NCBI RefSeq assembly: GCF_003583765.1
Contig: NZ_QXQA01000001.1
Coordinates: forward strand, 558,001 to 622,000
DNA from: Paenibacillus nanensis
Lineage (GTDB): Bacteria; Bacillota; Bacilli; Paenibacillales; Paenibacillaceae
Direction of reading: 5' to 3'
DNA length: 64,000 bases
The notes under the pieces were generated by a model. That model saw only the letters and a program-made list of their open reading frames with translations, made no database searches and was not told the DNA's origin. Each line of letters starts with the position of its first letter. The stretch's first letter is position 1. A program made the translations under genes and the position numbers. Positions 25,186 to 34,082 of the stretch are shown here, piece after piece.

Positions 25186-26127
25186 TTAGGCTTTAACCGC
25201 CTCATGCGCCTGCGCCTCCAGGTAACGCTCGCAGTCAAGCGCCGCCATACAGCCGCTTCCCGCAGCCGTAATCGCTTGACGGTAAATTTTGTCCTGCACG
25301 TCGCCGCAGGCGAAAACGCCGGGAATGTTCGTCTCGGATGTGCCGGGCTTCACGAGGATATAACCTTGCTCATCCGTCGTAATCTGACCGCCAAGGAAGC
25401 CGGTATTCGGCGTATGACCGATCGCGACGAATACGCCGTCCGCCTCCAGCAGCTCTTCCTCGCCGGTTTCGTTGTTGCGGACGCGCAGGCCCTTGAGACC
25501 GATATCGCCGGGAACGACTTCTAGCGGCGTACGGTTCAAGCTCCACGTAATTTTTTCGTTTTCGCGGGCGCGGTCCTGCATAATTTTGGAGGCCCGGAGC
25601 TCCTCGCGGCGGTGCACAAGGCGCACCTCCGAAGCGAAGCGGGTAAGGAAGCTCGCTTCCTCCATCGCGGAATCGCCGCCGCCGACTACAATAATTTTTT
25701 TGCCGCGGAAGAAGAAGCCGTCGCATGTCGCGCAAGTGCTGACGCCGCGCCCAACGTTATCTTGCTCGCCCGGAATGCCAAGGTATTTGGCAGAGGCGCC
25801 GGTTGAGATGATCACGGACTCCGCTTGAAGCTGTCCGATTCCTTCAACCTCCAGCGTAAATGGGCGTTTGCTGAAGTCAACGCTCCTGACGGAGCCTGTT
25901 TTGAACGTCGCGCCGAACCGCTGCGCCTGCTTGCGCATATTGGACATGAGCTCGCTGCCGAGGATGCCTTCCGGGAAGCCCGGGAAATTTTCCACTTCCG
26001 TTGTCGTCGTCAATTGCCCGCCAGGCTGCCAGCCCTCGATGACGAGCGGCTCCATGTTGGCGCGGGCCAAATAAATCGCAGCCGTCAGTCCGGCAGGTCC
26101 GGTTCCGATAATGATGGTTTTGTGCAT
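25186..26127 (-). CDS. trxB: Thioredoxin-disulfide reductase
   Basis: A 313-residue flavoenzyme that moves electrons from NADPH through FAD to thioredoxin. FAD binding: IIIGTGPAGLTAAIY near the N-terminus and a second site in PGVFACGDVQD near the end. Redox-active CATC is in STCATCDGFFFRG (about 133-145), and NADPH binding is VVGGGDSAMEEA. The ATG at 26127 has GGAGGG eight bases upstream; a TTG at 26157 would add ten residues outside the family alignment. It appears monocistronic, divergent from galU. Confidence 0.96.
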   Translation of the reverse strand: MHKTIIIGTGPAGLTAAIYLARANMEPLVIEGWQPGGQLTTTTEVENFPGFPEGILGSELMSNMRKQAQRFGATFKTGSVRSVDFSKRPFTLEVEGIGQLQAESVIISTGASAKYLGIPGEQDNVGRGVSTCATCDGFFFRGKKIIVVGGGDSAMEEASFLTRFASEVRLVHRREELRASKIMQDRARENEKITWSLNRTPLEVVPGDIGLKGLRVRNNETGEEELLEADGVFVAIGHTPNTGFLGGQITTDEQGYILVKPGTSETNIPGVFACGDVQDKIYRQAITAAGSGCMAALDCERYLEAQAHEAVKA

Positions 26128-26335
26128 GGGTAAGCCCTCCGATTCAAGTGGATGCAAATGATGAAAAGTTCTTATGCTTAAAGCTATTACAAACTGTAAC
26201 GATTGTCAATACAGTTCACCTAACCTTCATGTTTGCTTGCCGGTCATATGGACATCCGCTCATGGCTCTAGGCAGGAAAAAATGGTATGATAGATGGACT
26301 AAACGTTTGCCATGATTAGAGAGGGGTATGCCTGC

Positions 26336-27217
26336 ATGGCCAATAAAATTAGAAAAGCGATTATACCGGCAGGCGGAATGGGGACTCGGTTCCTTCCCGC
26401 AACCAAGGCGCAGCCCAAAGAGATGCTGCCGCTCATTGATAAACCGGCTATTCAGTATATTGTAGAGGAAGCCGTTCAATCCGGCATTGAAAGCATTATT
26501 ATCGTAAGCGGAAGACATAAACGGGCGATCGAGGACCACTTCGACAAGTCTTACGAGCTGGAGGCGGAGCTTGAAGCCCGCAATAACGAAACGATGCTGT
26601 CCGTTGTCAGAAGTATTTCACAGCTGGCGGACATCTATTATGTCCGGCAAAAGGAGCCGCTTGGACTCGGGCACGCGGTGCTCTGCGCCCGACGCTTCAT
26701 CGCGGATGAGCCGTTCGCCGTTCTGCTTGGCGACGATATATTGACTTCCCAGCCGCCTTGCTTGCGCCAAATGATCGATATCTACGAACAGACGGATTCG
26801 TCGGTCGTCGCGGTAATGGAGGTGCCTTGGGATCAGACGCATAAATACGGCATCGTTGACATCGATCCCGGACAGCGTGTTGCCCCTGTCCGCGACATTG
26901 TGGAGAAGCCGGCTCCAGGCACGGCGCCGTCCAACTATGCGGTTGTCGGCCGCTATGTGCTGCATCCGTCCATCTTCGGCCTGCTGGAGGTCGCGAAGCC
27001 GGGCAAGGGCGGAGAGATTCAGCTGACCGACAGCTTGCAGGAGCTGAACCGCGCATCCTCGCTCTCGGCGTTCCGGTTCGACGGCCGCAGACATGATGTC
27101 GGCGACAAGCTCGGCTTCGTGCAGGCGACGATCGATTTTGCGCTGGAGCGCGAAGACTTGGCGGACGATGTGCGGAACTATTTAATGGCAAGACTAGGGC
27201 TTCAGGCAAAAGGATAA
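26336..27217 (+). CDS. galU: UTP-glucose-1-phosphate uridylyltransferase
   Basis: A 293-residue enzyme making UDP-glucose from UTP and glucose-1-phosphate for wall polymers and glycolipids. The nucleotide-binding N-terminus is IIPAGGMGTRFLPATKAQPK, followed by EMLPLIDKPAIQYIVEEA, EPLGLGHAVLCA, the metal-binding VLLGDDIL and KGGEIQLTDSL. The ATG at 26336 has GAGAGGGG upstream, whereas 26312 lacks one. A terminator follows, so it is a single gene. Confidence 0.95.
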   Translation: MANKIRKAIIPAGGMGTRFLPATKAQPKEMLPLIDKPAIQYIVEEAVQSGIESIIIVSGRHKRAIEDHFDKSYELEAELEARNNETMLSVVRSISQLADIYYVRQKEPLGLGHAVLCARRFIADEPFAVLLGDDILTSQPPCLRQMIDIYEQTDSSVVAVMEVPWDQTHKYGIVDIDPGQRVAPVRDIVEKPAPGTAPSNYAVVGRYVLHPSIFGLLEVAKPGKGGEIQLTDSLQELNRASSLSAFRFDGRRHDVGDKLGFVQATIDFALEREDLADDVRNYLMARLGLQAKG

Positions 27218-27235
27218 ACATGACCGATAAACGTC

Positions 27236-27279
27236 AAAAAAAGCATCTACGTCCTATTTACTAGGCCTAGGTGCTTTTT
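27236..27279 (+). terminator. galU terminator
   Basis: AAAAAGCATCTACGTCCTA pairs with TAGGCCTAGGTGCTTTTT, with G-T pairs and one bulge; the stem is about 17 bp. Confidence 0.85.
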
Positions 27280-27416
27280 CTCTTTGGAAAGCAATAAGAA
27301 TTGGAAATAAGAGGCGTTCTATGAAGATGGAGATTATTTACTATTTATTATAGAATAGTGAGAAGAGACACATCTGCTAGGATGATAGAGAGAATCGGCT
27401 GGGAGTTGAACGCGGG

Positions 27417-28664
27417 GTGTATTGCCATCAGTGCGTAAGAAGCTATGCGGATGACGCCAAATATTGCAGTCAATGCGGAAGAAGACTGCATTCTCATAAA
27501 GTATTGCAGCAGGGAGATTGGACGGAGGCAGACGCCGAGGGCGCCGCTGCCATGGAGCTGCTGCCCACGAATCATTATTTTGCCCAAGCTGGCAGCAGCC
27601 CCAAAACCGAGACTCCGCGAACGGGGTGGCTGCTGCCGGCCGCTTTAGTCGGGGCAAGCGTTGCGACCGCTTTGTCGGTTTATTGGTATTACGGCCACGA
27701 GAAGCAAATCAACGAGGACGTGCTGCAGCTTCAGGCTGAAGCGAGGACGGCTGCGCTTGGCGGCGACTTCGAGCAAGCGCTGGAGCTTCTGTCGGACGCA
27801 TCGGAGGCTCGGCCAGAATACGCTGCCCTCTCCGCAGACATGAATATTATTCAGCATGCCATGCAAGTGAGACGGCTGACGGAGCAGGTTGAAGTGAGCT
27901 TGTCCACGGGTATGATTCTCGATGCGGAGAAGGGCATCAATGAGCTGAAATCGGAATTTAACGGTCACAAAGAGCCGATTTACGATAAGCTGAAGCTCAG
28001 AATGGATGAATTGAATATGAATCTGACGCTTCAGAAGCTGACATCGGAGCTGGAGACGCTGACGACCGTAAAGGAGCACGGCGAGATGCTCAATGTGGTG
28101 AACGGACTGATCGGCGAGGAAGCCGAAGCGCTGAGAGAGCAGATCAAATCGGCCATTGTCAGCATGACCGAAGCGGATGTCGACGCGCTGCTCGCCAAAA
28201 AAAATTATTCGGGCGCCGAGCAGAAGGTGAACGAAGGGCTTGCGTGGCTGAAGGATGATGCTTCGCTCATTAAGCTCAGGGAGCGGATTCAGAGCGAGCG
28301 TTCGCAATATGAGCAGCAGGAGCAGCAGCGGATCGAGCAAGCGATGCAGCGTGCCGCGGAGGAGGATTTGATCAACCAGACCGCCGCCGTAGAAGTCGTC
28401 AGCACCGATCAGACGCTGGACGAATTCGGCGATTTAACCGTTGTCGGGGTGCTCCGCAATGCGGCTACGAGGCCGATCTATTCCGTTACGGTGGATTTCA
28501 CCGTGCAAAGCCAGGACGGAGAGGTATTGGGCAAAGGCACGGCTAACGCGACGCCGAATTACATCGAGCCGGGAGAACAGATGACCTTTACCGCGACCAT
28601 CTACGGCATTTACGACGAGGAGTGCGAAATTGTCGTAGACAACGCGACTTGGTATTTGGACTAA
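27417..28664 (+). CDS. Zinc-ribbon, single-pass membrane protein with C-terminal FxLYD-like domain
   Basis: A 415-residue protein starting at GTG 27417 (GGGAG 11 bases upstream). Order: a CxxC..CxxC zinc ribbon (YCHQCVRSYADDAKYCSQCG, residues 2-21), a linker, one membrane helix (GWLLPAALVGASVATALSVYW, about 70-90), a long helical/coiled-coil part with tetratricopeptide-like spacing (about 95-315), and a beta-rich end (DLTVVGVLRNAATRPIYSVT.. to 415) resembling FxLYD domains. The ribbon would be cytoplasmic and the rest outside. The HtrA-like protease gene follows 42 nt later, suggesting a pair acting on envelope stress. Function unknown. Confidence 0.7.
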   Translation: MYCHQCVRSYADDAKYCSQCGRRLHSHKVLQQGDWTEADAEGAAAMELLPTNHYFAQAGSSPKTETPRTGWLLPAALVGASVATALSVYWYYGHEKQINEDVLQLQAEARTAALGGDFEQALELLSDASEARPEYAALSADMNIIQHAMQVRRLTEQVEVSLSTGMILDAEKGINELKSEFNGHKEPIYDKLKLRMDELNMNLTLQKLTSELETLTTVKEHGEMLNVVNGLIGEEAEALREQIKSAIVSMTEADVDALLAKKNYSGAEQKVNEGLAWLKDDASLIKLRERIQSERSQYEQQEQQRIEQAMQRAAEEDLINQTAAVEVVSTDQTLDEFGDLTVVGVLRNAATRPIYSVTVDFTVQSQDGEVLGKGTANATPNYIEPGEQMTFTATIYGIYDEECEIVVDNATWYLD

Positions 28665-28706
28665 GCGTTGTACGGTGAGCGAGCTTGCAAGGCTTTGGAG
28701 GAGCTT

Positions 28707-29819
28707 ATGAGAAAAAAAGTATGGATAGGCGCGATTGGCTTCCTTCTCATTCTGGGATCGGGAGCGGTTGCGGCGCTGGCGATCCGCTCGGAAATGCCGA
28801 AGCAATTAGACGGCCGCCCGCTGCTAGCTGTCGGCGAAGTGAAGAAGTCGCTTAAGGATATTATTTTTGAAACGCAAAAGCTTGTAGTCATGATCGAAAC
28901 GGATACGGGCGAGCAGGGATCGGGATTTCTATATAATACGGAGGGCGATCTGCTGACGAATGCTCACGTTGTGGCGGGGGTTCGCCATGTAAAGGTGAAG
29001 ACCTCGGACGCCCGGGTGCTTGACGGCGAGGTCATCGGCATCGGCACGGACACGGACGTTGCGGTCGTTCGGGTGAAGGAGCTAGCGGGGACCGATCCGC
29101 TTCCGCTCGTCCGGTATGAAAAAGGCGAAGTCGGCGATGACGTATTGGCCGTTGGCAGCCCGCTGGGTCTGCAGAATACGGTAACGACGGGCATCATTAG
29201 CGGCGTGAATCGCAGCTTCCAGATCAATCCGTATACGTACAAAGATTTGTACCAGATATCGGCGCCGATCGCTCCGGGAAACAGCGGGGGGCCTTTGGTG
29301 GATTTGGCGACAGGAGCCGTGCTGGGTATCAATTCCGCAGGCCTTGAGGAAGGAACCATCGGATTCAGCATCCCCATCGCGAATGTGCTCGCGATGGCGG
29401 AAGGCTGGTCGAGGCAGCCGATGCCGATGCTTCCCAACCTGTCGATTACGGAAGAGAATAACAAGGCGGAGGATGACACCTCTCTCGAGCAATTGGCCGG
29501 CTATTTAGTTACGCATTTCTATGACAGCATCAACAGCCGCGATTATGTATACGCATATTCGCTCCTAGGCGGGAGCTGGAAGGAAGGCACAAGCTACGTT
29601 AATTTTCGCAAAGGCTACTTAACGACCCGGAATGTCGTCATTGACGACATGCATGTAACAAGCAGCGGGGAGGAAGCGTCCGTCACAGCCGTCATCTCGG
29701 TCGATGAACGGAAGAATGGGGAAAACGTGCTCAGCAAATACCAGGTGACGTACAAGGTCGGTTACGAGAACGATCAGCTAAAGCTGTTATCGGGCAAAGG
29801 GAAGGTTATTCGAAAATGA
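28707..29819 (+). CDS. Membrane-anchored trypsin-like serine protease (S1C, HtrA-like) with NTF2-like tail
   Basis: A 370-residue protein with an N-terminal membrane anchor (KKVWIGAIGFLLILGSGAVA) and a trypsin-like domain. The triad is His in LLTNAHVVAG, Asp in GTDTDVAVVRV and Ser in APGNSGGPLV. Instead of the PDZ domain usual in HtrA/DegP, the end (about 275-370; FYDSINSRDYVYAYSLLGGSW) looks like an NTF2-like fold, as also seen in envelope and penicillin-binding proteins. The start ATG at 28707 has GGAGGAG; a TTG at 28668 is less likely. Probably co-transcribed with the zinc-ribbon gene. Confidence 0.8.
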   Translation: MRKKVWIGAIGFLLILGSGAVAALAIRSEMPKQLDGRPLLAVGEVKKSLKDIIFETQKLVVMIETDTGEQGSGFLYNTEGDLLTNAHVVAGVRHVKVKTSDARVLDGEVIGIGTDTDVAVVRVKELAGTDPLPLVRYEKGEVGDDVLAVGSPLGLQNTVTTGIISGVNRSFQINPYTYKDLYQISAPIAPGNSGGPLVDLATGAVLGINSAGLEEGTIGFSIPIANVLAMAEGWSRQPMPMLPNLSITEENNKAEDDTSLEQLAGYLVTHFYDSINSRDYVYAYSLLGGSWKEGTSYVNFRKGYLTTRNVVIDDMHVTSSGEEASVTAVISVDERKNGENVLSKYQVTYKVGYENDQLKLLSGKGKVIRK

Positions 29820-29824
29820 AGAAG

Positions 29825-29869
29825 CCGCCGCGCAGTTGCATTCATGCAGTTGCGCGGCGGTTTCTTTTT
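29825..29869 (+). terminator. Terminator of the protease gene
   Basis: CCGCCGCGCA (29825-29834) pairs with TGCGCGGCGG (29851-29860). An inner TGCAT/ATGCA extends the stem, and TTTCTTTTT follows. Confidence 0.93.
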
Positions 29870-29892
29870 GCTATAGCGGGCGCGCGAAAAGA

Positions 29893-30846
29893 CTGGTCGC
29901 TGCAAAGGCGAAAAGCGCCATTGCAGCGCCCGGCGCATGCGAAGCAGCTCTTGCAATGGCGAAAAGCGCCATTGCAGCGGCCGGCGCATGCGAAGCAGCT
30001 CTTGCAATGGCGGAAAGCGCCATTGCAGCGCCCGGCGCATGCGAAGCAGCGCTTGCAATGGCGAAAAGCGCCATTGCAGCGGCCGGTGCATGCGAAGCAG
30101 CTCTTGCAATGGCGAAAAGCGCCATTGCAGCGCCGGCGCATGCGAAGCAGCTCTTGCAATGGCGAAAAGCGCCATTGCAGCGCCGGCGCATGCGAAGCAG
30201 CCCCTGCAATGGCGAAAAGCGCCATTGCAGCGAGCGGCGCATGCGAAGCAGCCCCTGCAATGGCGAAAAGCGCCATTGCAGCGGCCGGCGCATGCGAAGC
30301 AGCTCTTGCAAAGGCGAAAAGCGCCATTGCAGCGACCGGCGCATGCGAAGCAGCTCTTGCAATGGCGAAAAGCGCCATTGCAGCGCCCGGCGCATGCGAA
30401 GCAGCCCTTGCAAAGGCGAAAAGCGCCATTGCAGCGCCCGGCGCATGCGAAGCAGCGCTTGCAATGGCGAAAAGCGCCATTGCAGCGGCCGGCGCATGCG
30501 AAGCAGCTCTTGCAATGGCGAAAAGCCGCCATTGCAGCAAGCGGCGCATGCGAAGCAGCCCTTGCAAAGGCGAAAAGCGCCATTGCAGCGGCCGGCGCAT
30601 GCGAAGCAGCCCTTGCAAAGGCGAAAAGCGCCATTGCAGCGCCCGGCGCATGCGAAGCAGCGCTTGCAATGGCGAAAAGCGCCATTGCAGCGGCGGGCGC
30701 ATGCGAAGCAGCTCTTGCAATGGCGGAAAGCGCCATTGCAGCGGCGGGCGCATGCGAACCAGCTCTTGCAATGGCGAAAAGCGCCATTGCAGCGCCCGGC
30801 GCATGCGAAGCAGCCCTTGCAAAGGCGAAAAGCGCCATTGCGGAGC
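29893..30846. repeat. 51-bp hairpin tandem array, 19 modules
   Basis: GCGAAAAG or GCGGAAAG marks each unit at 29908, 29959, 30010, 30061, 30112, 30162, 30212, 30263, 30314, 30365, 30416, 30467, 30518, 30570, 30621, 30672, 30723, 30774 and 30825. Fifteen of 18 steps are exactly 51 bp, two are 50 and one is 52. In most units TGCAATGGCG and CGCCATTGCA form a 10-bp perfect stem with loop AAAAG; several have A for T and lose one pair. The other half, GCGCCCGGCGCATGCGAAGC, varies more. Because 51 is a multiple of three, long open frames occur on both strands and in several frames. It lies after a terminator and before the end of a convergent gene. Confidence 0.95.
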
Positions 30847-30900
30847 CGCTCACAAAGCTCGCCGCTCGCGGCCAGCTATATCAGGCTGCGCTCCCTATCT

Positions 30901-31512
30901 TCATTGCCCGGCCGATCCGCTTATTGGCCGGCGCGGGAACTGTCCCGACTCGGGAGCACTCATTCTTGGTCCATGCTGATGCGGCCCATGCGGCTGTGGT
31001 CCATGCTGATGCGGCCCATGCGGCTGTTGTCCATGCGGATGCGGCCCCCATCCGATGGGGTGATGGCCTCCGCCTTGCATGAACGCGCCTATTCCAGGCG
31101 CGAATGGCCCCGCCCCCAGCAGAAGCTGGCCAATTCCGGGCAGCAGCGCGCCCGGCCCGGCCTGGTATGCTCCATACCCTAAACCTTGCGGCCCCCAACC
31201 ATAGGGATAGGGGGCTCCCCCGTACAGCAGCGGCGCTAGTCCAGCCGAGTAAGCGCCTGGCCCATAGGGGTACAGCCCCGCCCCGAACGGAAAACCGGCC
31301 GGCGGTCTTGCTCCGACATCGGGCGCTTGTGCTATAGGCGGGTGGGGGCTTGGCACATAGGCTAGTTGTGGTGTTCCCGTCCCGGACAGAACAGCCTTTG
31401 CCGGCGCAGCCTTACGCGAATGGCCGCAGCCGCAGCGGTTTTTGACCGAGCGGTATTTGACAGACGGCTGCGCTGACGGCTTGTCATACGATCCTTGTGC
31501 AACTTGCGTCAT
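30901..31512 (-). CDS. His/Gly/Pro/Tyr-rich protein, probable spore coat component
   Basis: A ~203-residue low-complexity protein. It starts MTQVAQGSYDKPSAQPSVKY with a short CGCGH motif, then a Gly/Pro/Tyr-rich centre (FGAGLYPYGPGAY, APYPYGWGPQGLGYGAY) and a His-rich tail built from PHGPHQHGPQ-like repeats. Such composition is typical of coat or crust proteins of endospores; no enzyme domain is visible. The ATG at 31512 has AGGAGA 13 bases upstream, a long spacing. A sigma-K-like promoter upstream supports late mother-cell expression. Some plain low-complexity secreted protein is the alternative. Confidence 0.55.
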   Translation of the reverse strand: MTQVAQGSYDKPSAQPSVKYRSVKNRCGCGHSRKAAPAKAVLSGTGTPQLAYVPSPHPPIAQAPDVGARPPAGFPFGAGLYPYGPGAYSAGLAPLLYGGAPYPYGWGPQGLGYGAYQAGPGALLPGIGQLLLGAGPFAPGIGAFMQGGGHHPIGWGPHPHGQQPHGPHQHGPQPHGPHQHGPRMSAPESGQFPRRPISGSAGQ

Positions 31513-31556
31513 CCGAGCATCAAGTCTCCTTTTTATCCGAATAGGCAAATCCCATT

Positions 31557-31584
31557 TATTCTATGCGGCATATGCCTAGCTGGT
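31557..31584 (-). promoter_or_regulatory. Sigma-K-like promoter of the coat-like gene
   Basis: On the minus strand AC (31583-31584), 17 nt and CATAGAATA (31557-31565) match the sigma-K pattern AC-N16/17-CATAnnnTA. It lies about 45 nt before the start codon. Confidence 0.5.
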
Positions 31585-31720
31585 GAAACTATGCTTGCGG
31601 CGTCGCCAATATGTATAAAATTTCAACACAAATAGTTGATTTTTTGTATGTTGAGAAATTTATAAAAAGAGTAAAGTTAATCCTGTAAGCGATCACAATA
31701 TTTTGAGGGGGATTACAAAG

Positions 31721-33073
31721 ATGAGCAAAAAACGCGCACTCGGCCTAGTATTAGCTACTGCGTTAACGTTTACGTTAGCGGCGTGCGGCGGCAATAACGC
31801 GAATAACAATACCGGCGGCAGCAGCGCACCGGCAGCGACGGACAGCGCAAGCGAGAAACCGGCAGAAGGCAAAAAAGTAACGTTGACGCTTCAAACGATC
31901 CAAACGGACAAATCGACGCCTCAGTATCAAGTTGAAGAAGAGATCGTCAACAACTATATGAAGGAATTCCCTAACGTCAAAATCGAGTGGGACCGTCTCG
32001 ACACCGAGCAGCAAAAAGTGAAGCTGAAAACGCAAGCCGCTTCGGGCGAAGTCGCGGACATCACAATGGTTAACCCGGGCGCCCAGCTGCAGCCTTTCGC
32101 AGACGGCAAAGTGCTGGCGCCGCTGAACGACATGCTGGAGGACGAGGAGCTGAAAGGCACGTTCCTGGAAGGCGTTCTGGATTATTACTCCTTCGACGGC
32201 ACGTTATACGCTCTGCCTTACAACATGAACCTGGCGGGTATTTTCTACAATAAAGAGCTGTTCGAAAAAGCCGGCGTAGAAGTTCCGACTACATTTGAAG
32301 ACCTTATCGCGACATTCCCGAAATTCAAAGAAGCGGGCATCGCTCCAATGATGCTGGGCGGAAAAGACAAATGGCCGCTGTCCTTCATGTTCACGAACAT
32401 TCTGCAGCGTGTGAACGGCGGACCGAAGTTCTTGGATGAAGTGAACGCAGGAAATAAGAAATTTACAGATCCGGTATTCGTTGAAGCGCTGCAAAAAACA
32501 AAAGAGCTGATCGATGCAGGCGCTTATCAAGAAGGCGCGGCTACTTTCGACAACACGACGGCTTCCCAGCAGTTCCGCGACGGTAAAGCGGCCATGTACT
32601 TCATGGGTACGTGGGAAATCTCCGCCATTGAAGCTTCTGAGGTAGTAGGCGGCAAAGTCGGGTTCATGCCGTTCCCTACAGTAGCCGGCAAAGGCAATGC
32701 AAAAGACTACGTCGTCGCTCCTGGTACGGCTTATGCGCTTGGCGCGAACAGCGACAACCTGGAAGAAGCGAAGAAATTCCTGAAATACCTGCTCATCAAC
32801 TATCCGAAGGTCGCATTCGAGAAAAAAGCGGCTGTAGGCTTGGCGCAAAAGGTAGACGGCGACTTCAAAGCTGCCGGCTACTCCGATCTGGCGATTGACG
32901 CTCTTTCCCGCTTCAACGAAGTGCAAGGCGGCGACATGAACTTTGACAACGTGATTGAGCCGGCTACGACGCAAACGCACTTGACTGGTCTGCAAGGCCT
33001 CCTGATCAAAGACGTGAACGTTGAAGAATTGGCAGCCGAGCATCAAAAAACATGGGAGCTTAACAAGAAGTAA
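31721..33073 (+). CDS. Sugar-binding lipoprotein of a second ABC importer
   Basis: A 450-residue family 1 binding protein. The signal MSKKRALGLVLATALTFTLA is followed by the lipobox cysteine (ACGG), a Asn/Gly/Ser-rich linker and the mature domain (LPYNMNLAGIFYNKELFEKA, KAAMYFMGTWEISAIEA). Start at ATG 31721 with GAGGGGG upstream. It heads the set binding protein - two permeases - histidine kinase - response regulator. The paired YesM/YesN-type system suggests oligosaccharide uptake regulated by an external signal. The ligand is unknown. Confidence 0.92.
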   Translation: MSKKRALGLVLATALTFTLAACGGNNANNNTGGSSAPAATDSASEKPAEGKKVTLTLQTIQTDKSTPQYQVEEEIVNNYMKEFPNVKIEWDRLDTEQQKVKLKTQAASGEVADITMVNPGAQLQPFADGKVLAPLNDMLEDEELKGTFLEGVLDYYSFDGTLYALPYNMNLAGIFYNKELFEKAGVEVPTTFEDLIATFPKFKEAGIAPMMLGGKDKWPLSFMFTNILQRVNGGPKFLDEVNAGNKKFTDPVFVEALQKTKELIDAGAYQEGAATFDNTTASQQFRDGKAAMYFMGTWEISAIEASEVVGGKVGFMPFPTVAGKGNAKDYVVAPGTAYALGANSDNLEEAKKFLKYLLINYPKVAFEKKAAVGLAQKVDGDFKAAGYSDLAIDALSRFNEVQGGDMNFDNVIEPATTQTHLTGLQGLLIKDVNVEELAAEHQKTWELNKK

Positions 33074-33170
33074 AAGCCTGTCAAAGCAATGAGGAAACGA
33101 TAAGAGGAAGAATGACAAAGGGAGCCGAAAGGTTCCCTTTGCCAATGATAATGAGTGGGAGGGAAAGCTA

Positions 33171-34064
33171 GTGAACGGAGTGTTGCGTGTAGGAAAATGG
33201 ACGTTAGCGGTATTCGTCCTTCCCTGTCTGCTGTTCTATCTGGCCTTTGTTTTTGCGCCGATTCTCGTTTCGGTTTATTACTCGTTCGTCGAATGGGCCG
33301 GAATGGGCGCGCAGAAGTTTGTTGGATTTGAAAATTTTAAAGTGCTGCTTACACAAGACCCTATTTTTTGGCCGTCCGTGCTGAGGACGCTGTATATTTC
33401 CGTAGCTTCGCTTCTGCAAATCCCGATCGCGATCGTGGTTGCGATCCTGCTGAGCCGTTACGTTAGACGCCCGAACTTTTTGGTCTCCAGCTATTTCCTG
33501 CCGGTTATTTTATCCGTAGTCGTCATCGGCCAGCTGTGGAAGTCCATTTATAACCCGGCTTCGCTCGGCGGCATGATCAACCAGATGCTGGTGAAATTTG
33601 GTCTTGAATCATGGACAAGAACGTGGCTAGCGGATTCGGAATTGGCGATTTTCGCTTTATGTGTCGTGATCCTCTGGCAGTTTATCGGATACCACGTCCT
33701 CATTCAATTTACCGGCGTTCAAAATATTTCGACCGATATTTACGAGGCTGCCAGCATCGACGGCGCGGACGGCTTTAAAGCGGACCGCTACATTACGCTT
33801 CCGCTGTTGTCGCCGGTTATTAAAATTTCGACCGTCCTCGCCGTAATCGGTTCGCTTAAAGCGTTCGACTTAATTGTCGTGATGACCGGCGGCGGACCCG
33901 CCAATACGACGGAAGTCATCTCCACGCATATGTATTTCATGACCTTTAATTCATTCAAATACGGATACGGCAGCGCAATTTCAACGTTCCTCGTCATTTT
34001 CTGTCTTGTGATGACGGTTCTGTTGAACATGGCGTTCAAACGCGCCGAAGAAGCCGCCTCTTAG
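33171..34064 (+). CDS. Sugar ABC permease (MalF/UgpA-like)
   Basis: A 297-residue permease with six helices and the EAA loop YEAASIDGADGFKADRYITL. It starts with GTG at 33171, with GGGAGGGA about 6 bases upstream. It should pair with the next permease. No ATPase is encoded nearby, as for the maltodextrin importer. Confidence 0.93.
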   Translation: MNGVLRVGKWTLAVFVLPCLLFYLAFVFAPILVSVYYSFVEWAGMGAQKFVGFENFKVLLTQDPIFWPSVLRTLYISVASLLQIPIAIVVAILLSRYVRRPNFLVSSYFLPVILSVVVIGQLWKSIYNPASLGGMINQMLVKFGLESWTRTWLADSELAIFALCVVILWQFIGYHVLIQFTGVQNISTDIYEAASIDGADGFKADRYITLPLLSPVIKISTVLAVIGSLKAFDLIVVMTGGGPANTTEVISTHMYFMTFNSFKYGYGSAISTFLVIFCLVMTVLLNMAFKRAEEAAS

Positions 34065-34082
34065 AGAAAGGAGAAGTTGACG

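Noticed and set aside
29774-31182. Several long open frames on both strands through the 51-bp array
   Set aside because: They exist because the 51-bp period is a multiple of three and the unit lacks stops in many frames. None has a ribosome binding site or non-repeat domain, and several frames on both strands are open at the same time.
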